Shown here one piece after another: positions 41,525-52,330 of a stretch of 64,000 nucleotides of DNA (its first letter is position 1; every line of letters begins with the position of its first letter). The stretch covers positions 4,779,001 to 4,843,000 of the forward strand of contig JAMKCF010000008.1 of assembly GCA_023634235.1 (NCBI GenBank). Direction: 5' to 3'. The notes beneath the pieces were generated by a model. It did no database searches and had not been told where the DNA came from. It worked only from the letters and a program-made list of their open reading frames with translations. The stretch comes from Pisaster brevispinus. Its lineage: Eukaryota > Echinodermata > Asteroidea > Forcipulatida > Asteriidae. Position numbers and translations under genes: made by a program.

Positions 41525-41645
41525 AAGTCGCATTCCCTTAAGGTGATCCCTCTTCTGCCACTTCCCAGGTTGCATCCTAAATTTGGGTGTGATACTTGGT
41601 TATACGGCAGTTACAGGTTGCTTCTGACTGCCATCCTGAACAAGA
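41525..41645 (+). mobile_element. tRNA-derived SINE, copy 4 (leader only)
   Basis: This copy has only the non-tRNA 5' part: GTCGCATTCCCTTAAGGTGATCCC, CCACTTCCCAGGTTGCATCC, GGCAGTTACAGGTTGCTTCTGAC. It breaks off just before the tRNA-like domain. That shows the leader can exist without the internal promoter, through 3' truncation or recombination. Confidence 0.75.
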
Positions 41646-42249
41646 GTAGGAGGGTGAAGAAAGTTTTTTTTTTTTTTAATTAATACAAAATAATGCCATA
41701 TTGAGTAAAAAACCGCCTCGATAAAAATTTCAACTCATTTATGAGCAACCTGTACCAATGAAACCAGGAAAAGATGAATACTTCTGATGATTTATACTTT
41801 TAGTTGTTTTGTTCTGTTCATCAGTTTCCAAGTAACGTTTTTCATTTTCCCATACATACAAAAATTTGCATAAAATAATACAGCTATTAACAATTAAAAT
41901 GCTAAATGTTATAGAGAAAACCCCCTGTAATAACTACATATAAAGGTCTATATAGAGAATACATTTACAAAATAACAAGAGGTATAATGTCATTAGTTAA
42001 AAGCAGTTTTAAAAAGATAAGTCTTCATAATAAATAAGACCTTAAGCATTGACGTCATCAAGACACTATCTTAGAGGTAAAACTATGAGGAAACAAAGGA
42101 AAAATGTGCAGCTTTGTACGCATGGCACACAGACCTCTAGCCAAGGGCGCCCTACTCAAAAGACGTCCTATGCATAAGGTCTATGACTACACAACAGTTC
42201 ACCAGGAGAGGTTTTCGAAAAACAATGTATTTTAATATCTTTTGGATTT

Positions 42250-42600
42250 GATGACAATAGATCAAAGCTACGATACACATACTTTACGGTTGACCTTTAT
42301 GCCTGTAAGATTTATAATAGACCTTAGTCCCATGAAATATGTAAATTGCACATTGCGCTTATGCACTTACACTACTGGTTGGCAAATTGAGGGAACATTG
42401 CGCCTTTTGTATGGAGCTGTGGCGTGACGCATTACGTTTGTGCTTCTGCGCAGTGCACAAGTCTATGGCGTTTGCCAACCAATAGTGTGTGTAGGCATGA
42501 GTGAATGTAACTAGCATAACTTCATAGGAACAGCTAATTTCATTAGCAACGAAGGTCTGCTGGTAAGATGCTAGCCAATTTCATGTCTGGCGCATGATTC
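42250..42600. mobile_element. Foldback element around ACTACTGGTTGGCAAA
   Basis: CTTACACTACTGGTTGGCAAAT at 42365 is matched in reverse by GTTTGCCAACCAATAGTGTGTGTAG at 42473. Outer parts (CCCATGAAATATG and ACTTCATAGGAAC) also roughly pair. The interior is GC-richer than its surroundings. Short and non-coding. It is probably a MITE. Confidence 0.55.
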
Positions 42601-43009
42601 ACAAAAGTGGTCTTGTGTGACCTGCGGAGTCTTTATTATTTGTTTACATCTCTTATAATTTTGGATGGACGTCAGATCACTAACTATTTAAAAAATATAT
42701 ATATAAAATAGTCTAAGTAACAGAAAAGGATTTGCATCTATGAATAAATGAAGTAAGAATATGAATTATTAAATGAGAAATTGGTTACCTGAAAATACAA
42801 CAAGATGGGCAAAAATACAATATGGTGTTTCTCCCTCTTCATTCAGAATATGAATGACTCCGGACTTGATTCATACATACTGTGAGGCAATGAAATAAAA
42901 AGAATAGAGATCAAGAGGGGGAGTATTCACATCCCAGTGCATGTCATAAACATCCAGATCTATCCAACAAATGGTTACTTAGTTCAGAGCTGTAGACTGC
43001 TTTCTTTAA

Positions 43010-43505
43010 ATGTATTAACCCTAACCCCCATTAGGGTCTCTCTACAAAGCCTGCCAAATACAACATAATGCAACACAGTTGAAATGAGAACCATGCCAAA
43101 TGCAACAAAATATAACAAGAGATATTGTTGCATTGTGCAGGCATGCTGTCTGGGAAAGGACTGAGCAATGGTGTTTGCCCTGCTAAATGCAACAGTATGC
43201 ACATAAGTGTAATGTTTAACTGTTATTTATACAGTCTTTTGAATATGATTTGAATTATGATTCTTACCTAGTATTACATCATACTTCTCAATACTTTTTC
43301 CATAAAAAATATTTTGAAATACCCATTATAAGTTGTCCAGATACAATAGAAGCACCCAAACCTATATGAAGTCACTTCTCTGCTGAATGCAAAAAATTCA
43401 GTCCAAAAATGACATCTGAGTTGACTGCCAAATGCAACAGATCACAACAACTTTTGCCATTTGGTGCATATTGTTGCATTTAGCATGGTTAGGGTTAAAC
43501 AGGTT
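43010..43505. mobile_element. Foldback element with TTAACCCTAACC ends and CCAAATGCAACA words
   Basis: The left end has TGTATTAACCCTAACCCC (43012), and the right end read in reverse gives TGTTTAACCCTAACCATG (43500). Between them GCCAAATGCAACA or CTAAATGCAACA recurs at 43044, 43093, 43184 and 43428, and inversely at 43472. The ends and reiterated internal words suggest a non-autonomous DNA element or satellite seed. Confidence 0.5.
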
Positions 43506-44256
43506 TGGTAGAGCTGTCCAGATAGTCGTAGACAGTGTTCATGTTTGGTGTGATCAACCTTATATGGCCATATACAAATATTAAATAACAAACCTGTGAA
43601 AATTTGGGCTTAACCCGTTGTGTGAGTCAAGACAAATAGTGAAAAACAATGCACAATTTTCAGCATGTAAAAACCATTTCCTTAATTTTGGTTGAACAAC
43701 TGAAATCAGCTATTGCACTTTAAAAATATTGTTTATATATTTATTAACCTATTTATCTTCTTCTTTCCCCCCTTTTTTTTTGGGGGGGGTGGTTTCAAAA
43801 TAATTTTTTTTGAATACGCCTTCATTTCATAGAGAAATATTTGACAGGAAGAACAAAAAAACGGTTCTAGTATGAACTTCATAACCAGTAAGCTTTCTGA
43901 CTCAAATTAAAACAAATCCTGTATAATACCTTTACTTTGCAACCTGGATTCAGCGATTGAAGTTGTTGTGGATTCAGTTGTTGATGACTAAGTATTTGAA
44001 GTGATCTTGACATCACTACCGGTATGCATAAACTCCCTTTTCGAGAACATGGCTTGGGCTTTCAGCTTAATCAGTCTGTTTGAAGCCCCATAATGAAAGT
44101 GCTCATGTAAAAAATAACTGGCGGGGCCTGAGCCAGAGCCCAAGCCATGGCTTTGAAACGGGCCAAAGATGCCATGAGCCTGGCATCATTACAGCCTTGA
44201 CATTTTTAAAAACTTCAAATTTAACAATACATCTGAAGAAAAAAACTTACAGTACT

Positions 44257-47200
44257 CTAAATCGATCTGAAGTGTGGCTTTGTCCTTGAGTTTGGTTCCA
44301 CTGTCTGACTGAACTCGTTTCTCATTCCTTCAGAGTTAACTTGTCTCTGCCTCCCTGAAATCTATTTTAAACAAGATTCCAAACTTTTAGTATAGAAGTT
44401 TAAATCCTCAGTTATTTTTCGTCTTGGGGTGTTTTGGGTGTCAAACACCTTCTGGGTTTCTTTTACCTTCTTTTTGCAGAAACTTACCCAAAGGGATATC
44501 ATATTTGCCAAGGTCAGTATGAGTAGGTATTCACATGTGAGCATGCATGTTATCCAAAATCAGGGCTAGAATTTTAACACTGGACCACAGGCCCCAGGCC
44601 AATAGTTTTGGTGTCGGGCTATTAAACATTTGACTGGACAAGTCTGGCGGACTTGTGTTTTTTAATAACAACATTATTGAAGAATAATACCTCACTGTGT
44701 CACATCTTGAACACAAAATAAAATGTTAAAATGTTCACTTAGAGTCTGATAAAATACCTTTCAATTTTATTGAGTAATGACATTATGAAATATACTTAAC
44801 ACCCAGAAAGACAAACGAAATCAATCTTCTCTTACATGTCTTACCGCGTGTTTAAATAAAACAATTAACTTAAATGCATGTTAAACTTGACTCTTGTTGC
44901 CTAACTTCAAAAGCTTTTACTCGACAAATAAAAGCATAAACTCCTTTTTTGTTGTTTCAGTTAAAACTTGACTGCCTGATTTGATGAAATCATCACAGGT
45001 TGGTTGTATGGTGTATTTCAGTGTCGTAGTCAAGTACTTTTCAGCTGACTTTAAAGTAATGTTGAACATTAGGATGGCCAAGTAATACTCTATTCGTAGC
45101 ATTAACGCATGTATAGGAAAGTAGTGTTTTGACCACAAGTAATTAAAAGCAGAATGTGAGTACATTTTCAGTCGAGTATCGCGCACTTGACTTTGAGAAC
45201 AGGTTATGTTTCAGTCGAGTATCAAGTATGGACTTCTAGTATGAGTATTTTCCTAGCCAAGTATAATCAAACGGTAGTCAATTAGTACTCAAGTACAAGT
45301 ACTACAACGATGCTGTGTTTATTGAAAACTGGAGGAAGGGAATTAATTTACTCGCCCCCAAAATAATGATGTAGGATCCCTTTAAGGTACTGGTAACTCA
45401 CTGATGTCAGCCGGGGCTGGTACAGGCAACCCAGCCAGCATCATCTCTCCAGTCTTGAAGCAGTTGATCTTCTTCTTGATTGCCTCCTGGGACAACAAGC
45501 TCTGTGGAACACAATGGAGGGAATCTGAACATTTTTATGTTAAGAAATATCAATCATAACATTTATAGGGCACCATTCCAACTGTCATGCACACCATAGT
45601 ACCCTAAGCTCTTGCAAAAAGCAGGAGACCTGATATTTTGTAAGGGCAGGGCAACTTTTTCTTTGTACTGGCAAAGGGCAACTCTTTGAGGGAAATTCAC
45701 ATTCCTACTAGATAAGGAAAGCAAAAGGGACAGTTTTATGGTTTTAAAGCAGTTATGAGAGATATAGAATAATTTAGATTTTCATATGATTTGGTAGTGT
45801 TAATTCTAACAGTACATGATGATATTCACGAAGTGCAGCAAAGGGATCACCTTAAGGGGATGTCTCTGTATAAGTGAATATTTGTGCTGGTGAAACCCTC
45901 ACACTGATGTGTGATAAGCACTGCCTGTATACTCAGTGCTTTCCGAGTCCTGCAGGAAAAAAGTTGATGACACACATTGGCTTTGTGAGTGACAATGAGT
46001 AGATGACACAAATTGACTTTGGAAATGACAGTGAGTTGATGACATAAATTGGCTTTGGGAATGACAGTGAGTTGATGGCACAAATTGGCTTTGGGAATGA
46101 CAGTGAGTTGATGGCACAAATTGGCTTTGGGAATGACAGTGAGTTGATGAAACAAATTGGCTTTGGGAATGACAGCGAGTAGATGACATAAATTGGCTGT
46201 GGGAATGACAGTGAGTTGATGGCACAAATTGGCTTTGGGAATGACAGTGAGTTGATGACACAAATTGGCTTTGGGAATGACAGTGAGTTGATGACACAAA
46301 TTGGCTTTGGGAATGACAGTGATTTGATGACACAAATTGGCTTTGGGAATGACAGTGAGTTGATGACACAAATTGGCTTTGGGAATGACAGCGAGTAGAT
46401 GACATAAATTGGCTGTGGGAATGACAGTGAGTTGATGACATAAATTGGCTGGGAATGACAGCGAGTTGATGACACAAATTGGCTTTGGGAATGACAGTGA
46501 GTTGATGACACAAATTGGCTTTGGGAATGACAGTGAGTTGATGACACAAATTGGCTTTGGGAATGACAGTGAGTTGATGACATAAATTGGCTTTGGGAAT
46601 GACAGCGAGTAGATGACATAAATTGGCTGTGGGAATGACAGTGAGTTGATGACATAAATTGGCTTTGGGAATGACAGCGAGTTGATGACATAAATTGGCT
46701 TTGGGAATGACAGCGAGTAGATGACATAAATTGGCTGTGGGAATGACAGTGAGTTGATGACATAAATTGGCTTTGGGAATGACAGCGAGTAGATGACATA
46801 AATTGGCTTTGGGAATGACAGCGAGTAGATGACATAAATTGGCTGTGGGAATGACAGCGAGTTGATGACATAAATTGGCTTTGGGAATGACAGTGAGTTG
46901 ATGACACAAATTGGCTTTGGGAATGACAGTGAGTTGATGACACAAATTGGCTTTGGGAATGACAGTGAGTTGATGACATAAATTGGCTTTGGGAATGACA
47001 GCGAGTAGATGACATAAATTGGCTGTGGGAATGACAGTGAGTTGATGACATAAATTGGCTTTGGGAATGACAGTGAGTTGATGGCACAAATTGGCTTTGG
47101 GAATGACAGTGAGTTGATGGCACAAATTGGCTTTGGGAATGACAGTGAGTTGATGACACAAATTGGCTTTGGAAATGACAGCGAGTAGATGACATAAATT

Positions 47201-50200
47201 GGCTGTGGGAATGACAGTGAGTTGATGGCACAAATTGGCTTTGGGAATGACAGTGAGTTGATGGCACAAATTGGCTTTGGGAATGACAGTGAGTTGATGA
47301 CACAAATTGGCTTTGGGAATGACAGTGAGTTGATGACACAAATTGGCTTTGGGAATGACAGTGATTTGATGACACAAATTGGCTTTGGGAATGACAGTGA
47401 GTTGATGACACAAATTGGCTTTGGGAATGACAGTGAGTTGATGACACAAATTGGCTTTGGGAATGACAGTGAGTTGATGACATAAATTGGCTTTGGGAAT
47501 GACAGCGAGTAGATGACATAAATTGGCTGTGGGAATGACAGTGAGTTGATGACATAAATTGGCTTTGGGAATGACAGCGAGTTGATGACATAAATTGGCT
47601 TTGGGAATGACAGCGAGTAGATGACATAAATTGGCTGTGGGAATGACAGTGAGTTGATGACATAAATTGGCTTTGGGAATGACAGCGAGTAGATGACATA
47701 AATTGGCTTTGGGAATGACAGCGAGTAGATGACATAAATTGGCTGTGGGAATGACAGCGAGTTGATGACATAAATTGGCTTTGGGAATGACAGTGAGTTG
47801 ATGACACAAATTGGCTTTGGGAATGACAGTGAGTTGATGACACAAATTGGCTTTGGGAATGACAGTGAGTTGATGACATAAATTGGCTTTGGGAATGACA
47901 GCGAGTAGATGACATAAATTGGCTGTGGGAATGACAGTGAGTTGATGACATAAATTGGCTTTGGGAATGACAGTGAGTTGATGACACAAATTGGCTTTGG
48001 GAATGACAGTGAGTTGATGACACAAATTGGCTTTGGGAATGACAGTGAGTTGATGACATAAATTGGCTTTGGGAATGACAGCGAGTAGATGACATAAATT
48101 GGCTGTGGGAATGACAGTGAGTTGATGACATAAATTGGCTTTGGGAATGACAGCGAGTTGATGACACAAATTGGCTTTGGGAATGACAGTGAGTTGATGA
48201 CACAAATTGGCTTTGGGAATGACAGCGAGTTGATGACACAAATTGGCTTTGGGAATGACAGCGAGTAGATGACACAAATTGGCTTTGGGAATGACAGCGA
48301 GTAGATGACATAAATTGGCTGTGGGAATGACAGTGAGTTGATGACATAAATTGGCTTTGGGAATGACAGCCAGTAGATGACATAAATTGGCTGTGGGAAT
48401 GACAGTGAGTTGATGGCACAAATTGGCTTTGGGAATGACAGTGAGTTGATGACACAAATTGGCTGTGGGAATGACAGTGAGTTGATGACATAAATTGGCT
48501 TTGGGAATGACAGTGAGTTGATGACATAAATTGGCTTTGGGAATGACAGTGAGTTGATGACATAAATTGGCTGTGGGATTGACAGCGAGTTGATGACACA
48601 AATTGGCTTTGAGAATGACGTGAGTTGATGAAATAAATTGGGTTTAGGAATGACAGTGAGTTGATGACATAAATTGGCTTTGAGGTTGTGAGGTTACTGG
48701 TCCAATACTAAAATTATTGGACTTTGGCCATTTATCTAAGAATTCTAATAATAAAATAACTTTGGAGGCAAATAATTTTTACTTGCAGCTGAGAAGCTGA
48801 ATGTGAAGGACCCCTCTAAAACGCGTTTCAGCCACACACATAAGGGCACCCTTGGCAGCTCTGGAGGGAGGAAAACCGGAGGGCCCGGAGAAAACCCTCA
48901 TGGCTTAGGAGAGGTTCAACACCAACTCTACTCTCATATCATCGGCTCATCAGATCTATAAGGCCGTTAATTGCATTTTCACTATCCATAATGATCAAAA
49001 GGGTGTTAGACTGGAAAATGTGTATACAGTTGAAAAAAATACATCAAAATCCACAAATAAGTATTAAACTTAGAAAATGATTGTTTCTATATATCAAACA
49101 ATTACTTTGGAGACCTCTCTTGATCAGTAAACTCCAATTACCAGGAGCTCCAAAATAAGCAAAACCATTTTTATGAAAACCATACAAATGACCTCGTAGT
49201 TCTGAGGTGATGATATAACCTTAGCTGGGAATTGAACCAGGGCCGGTAGAAGAAGATGAAGATGGAGATGGGTCTTCACTATTAATTTAAAGTTAGGGTG
49301 ATAGTTTGGTAATGACCCTGAAAACATTGTGTGGTTTTTATCCGAAAGCCTCCTTGCTATAAAGATAGTAATGGTAGTAAACGACCTGCAAAACTATTTC
49401 CTCTGAAATGCCACCGTTGATTAGAAATCAACAAAAGTATGTCAAACAGTTTGAATCTCCAAAACTCACCTCAACAAGGTAAGTTATATGGAGATTCAAA
49501 TTTCCATGGTGTCCATTTGTGAATGCTGTGGCCAGTGATTGGGTTGTCATACTTGTGTCACCTTGCTAAATGTGGATGGATTTGACCACCTTCATTAGTA
49601 TTTTGCTGCTTTCAGTCTACAAGTAGACACTGCATTCAGGTGAAACTTTTACAGGTGACTTTTATTGTATTTTGAAAAGTTTACCTATAACCATAGAGAA
49701 AGGCCATTTGTTGACAAAAAACAATTTATTACCCTACCTTTAAAAGCTGTTATCAAAGACCAAAGTTTTCTTATTTGTCTTCTTTGCACAAATACCACCT
49801 AGACTTGTGGCTTTCATTATCAGAAAGAACTTTCAGTTTTCGCCCTCCCCTGAGAAACTGTCTATCAGCATAGGACAACAACTAATGTGACCAGGCACCT
49901 TTAGTGCACTGTCCCTTTAAGTGCTGCTGTTGCCTAGCAACAACCATGTGTGCTGGACTTGGAGGTGTCCAGCAACTAACTGCTAAGCCAAGGGTCATTT
50001 TTACCATTCATCCACTCACCCCTATGTGAGGTGGACATGGTAGAGAGATTATTGTTTTACAACTGGAATTTTAGTACACAGAGTTTAGAGAGTCTGATGG
50101 TTCTTCATTGATTGGTTCTATATTTCACCACCTGTAGAGTGAGTACCAAATTCTTCTTTCTTATTCATAATCCAGAGTATTTTCTTATAAACCTAAATAA

Positions 50201-52266
50201 ATTATTGACTCATCAGTGGTGTGGATGACATTACTGAGTGATAGTGATTGTATTGGATGGTTGTTGGTTTTATATTAATTATTAATAGTAGTATCATCTT
50301 TAAATACTTTCTTTGTGATTTTCTGTTGTTTTGGGTTTGGTTTGGAAGCACTAATTAAGCCAGTGTTAGCCTTGTTAGCCTAATTAAGCCTTCTTAGGAA
50401 GCCTCTATTTTATTATAGTTGAAACAATCAAGTAATTATTACATTGAAGCCTTGAATTGCTAGTAGTAGTAGTACTAGCATGACTAGTAGTAGTATAGTT
50501 AGGAATAATAGTAATACTTGTGTTTGAATTAATTTACCTTGCCATGGAGGATTGCTTAGTTCTATTAAAGAAGTAGCTTTAGTTTTGTTATAACTTACTT
50601 TACATTATACTGAAGAGGAAGTCCAGATTATTTGTTGCTTTTTAGGTTCCTTAGTGCTCATAATCTCTTTCCTATGTTCCTTTATGTCATATGGTCCTTA
50701 TTAACTAGTGTGGGCCAGAGTAGGGTTTGCCAGGCATCATTGACAGTGGGTACACTGTACCATAGAGGTCCTTTCTCTATGACTGTACTGTATGTGCATG
50801 TGAGATTCACTAGTCCCCCACTGAGATTCTTGAAACTACCAGTTCTGTTATCTTAATTAAAATCATCACTGCTTGATGCACTGACTGTACACTGTGTGTG
50901 GGAGCAGGGAAGCTTTAGTTGTTTTTATTGTTTATGCCTCTAGCCTACTTCATTTATAGAGCAGTAGAGTTTGGCAAGTGTTTCTTTATTTTCTAGTGTA
51001 CATTGCAGCTTATTGAGATTTGTGAGGTTTATTAGTGTTCTTAACTTTGTTTGCTTAAAGTGACAGTCAGGGTTTGGTAATTGTTAAATTTAAAGTGATA
51101 TTCTGAGGACTGAATCAATTGTTTTTCCTTACTCAAGAAGTCTTACAACTCACCTTAAGTGGAATTATTTTTACTTTTGAAGATTACTTATTGTTGTTAT
51201 TTTCTTGTGTTCTCTTTATAATTTTCAACTAATTTTTTTATTTATATTTTTACCTGATTTTAAGAATCTGAACTTCTGTTCATATATTCTTCATTTCCAT
51301 AACTACAATTTTGATAGGTCCAAAATTAAGGCCCCCCTCAATAAGTAATTTGTATAAGTTCTGGTTACCCAACCGACCCCAACTTTTTGCCGCAACCCTT
51401 AACTTTATTTTCGGCTCAAAAAGGGAAGAAAAAACATTTCAAAAAATGAATTAAAAAGAGAAATAAAAAAAGTCTGAATTTGACCAACTTAAAATGTTTT
51501 AAACAAAACTGAAATAAAAATCAGCAGACATCAAGACAAATTTACCGATATCTCCGTAATTTGAGTCTCATGGCCGTCATCCAGTTCCTACGTTCCCCGA
51601 GCGAAAATACCCACAATTCAATGCACGGTGCACACCTGTGTACCTCAGCGCATTCTACAGAGTTGCACAATCTACAGATTGCAGCTTCAGCTGCTTAAAG
51701 CTACAAAGTGCAATCTACAAATTGCGCATACTTTGGCTCGATCAGCAGATTGAGCTGCCAAGTCTGCAGAGCGTAAACTGCAGATTGCACACGAGTTTGT
51801 CAAATTCGGATGATTTTGGATATAATTTTTGCCGAAAATTTTTATTTTTTAGAAATACATGTACATTTGACACAATCGTACCTTTGTATTAACAGCAACA
51901 ACTCCTGCATACCTCATGTGAGTTTAAAGTATACTGAAGATGTCGTTGAAAGGTTTTGGTGTAGTTTTTGTCACTCGCTAGTTTTTGGGTTGAATTGAAT
52001 TGGGGAAGTAGTGAATTTTTACCCACTTGCCAATTGTATCAGAATTTTAAACATTTTTAAAAAGACTTTCTGACCTACTGACCTTAAATTTTAAAATGGC
52101 AATAACCTGAAACTGAATTTTTTTGTGCATAACAAATATATACATGGATGACATTATTCAAGAAAATAAATCGCAGATCCATGCTTCAGTTTACCTTGAT
52201 GAGTGAACACGTGTGGGCATGAGGGAAATGCATAGCCACTCCATCGACTTTCGGGTCAATGGGCAT
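44257..52266 (-). CDS. Possible minus-strand gene, three matching exons, unrecognised
   Basis: The first coding exon, 52266-52195, reads MPIDPKVDGVAMHFPHAHTC-SLIK and ends at AAG|GTAAAC, phase 0. The next plausible exon, 45501-45402, follows TTCCACAG and reads SLLSQEAIKKKINCFKTGE, MMLAGLPVPAPADI, ending A|GTGAGT. A third, 44354-44257, follows AGATTTCAG and in matching phase reads RQRQVNSEGMRNEFSQTVEP, NSRTKPHFRSI-TAG. All phases fit, and the middle exon is very protein-like. Exons may be missing from the 6.7-kb intron, which contains a 36-bp minisatellite and repeats. I do not recognise the protein. The model would give about 89 residues. The first two exons are more credible than the third. 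Confidence 0.42.
45965..48690. repeat. 36-bp minisatellite, ~75 units, with 900-bp higher-order repeat
   Basis: The unit is TTGATGACATAAATTGGCTT / TGGGAATGACAGTGAG, 36 bases. Variants differ at a few sites: GTTGA or GTAGA, CAT or CAC, GCTT or GCTG, AGT or AGC. Variant order repeats: 46474-47082 is identical by eye to 47374-47982, a shift of 900 bases (25 units). One 34-base unit occurs near 46441. Because the unit is 12 codons, minus-strand frames of 900 and 888 codons (NLCHQLTVIPKA and SSTHCHSQSQFM periods) stay open. There is no protein-like flank and two frames are equally open, so I do not call a gene. Confidence 0.95.
48835..48950 (+). mobile_element. Fragment resembling a widespread deuterostome repeat
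   Basis: GGAGGGAGGAAAACCGGAGG, GCCCGGAGAAAACCCTCATGG and GGAGAGGTTCAACACCAACTC follow the wording GGAGGAAACCGGAG...CCCGGAGAAAACCC...AACTC of a dispersed repeat I recall from fish and invertebrate genomes. It may be related to 8930-9115. Recognition is from memory. Confidence 0.45.
49285..49735 (+). mobile_element. Dispersed GGTAATT-type element, copy with extended end
   Basis: This copy starts AGTTAGGGTGATAGTTTGGTAATGAC, with CTCTGAAATGCCACCGTTGATTAG, GGTGTCCATTTGTGAATG and the end block TACAAGTAGACACTGCATTCAGG plus GAAACTTTTACAGGTGACTT. The order matches 40617-40980. A short internal palindrome, TTTGAATCTCCA...TGGAGATTCAAA, spans 49450-49500. Confidence 0.6.
49740..52190. other. AT-rich stretch, no supported exon
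   Basis: On the minus-strand gene model this is intron. It holds a short TAGTAG microsatellite near 50460-50505 and T-rich spacer. At 51650-51795 there is a patch of mutually complementary words (CAATCTACAGATTG, GCAATCTACAAATTGC, AACTGCAGATTGC). A 74-codon frame at 50632 has no family resemblance. Confidence 0.4.
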
Positions 52267-52330
52267 GAAGCACAAACAAATGTAGTCTTAGTGTAAGACC
52301 TTGATTTGATTTTGTCAAATCAAGATGGCT
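52264..52330. promoter_or_regulatory. Head-to-head start region with YY1-type motif
   Basis: Two divergent ATGs lie only about 58 bases apart: minus-strand ATG at 52264-52266 and plus-strand ATG at 52325-52327. AAGATGGC at 52322-52329 matches the YY1 core commonly found at animal translation starts and TATA-less promoters. There is no TATA box. Either both genes share this promoter with overlapping leaders, or only one start is real. Confidence 0.4.

Noticed and set aside
45899..48601. Minus-strand open frames of 900 and 888 codons with 12-residue periods
   Set aside because: They are reads through a 36-bp minisatellite. Two frames are equally open, there is no non-repeat protein flank, and the array lies in a likely intron.
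45965..48690. CRISPR-like regular 36-base repeats
   Set aside because: Units are contiguous with no unique spacers, and the surroundings are animal DNA. It is a minisatellite.
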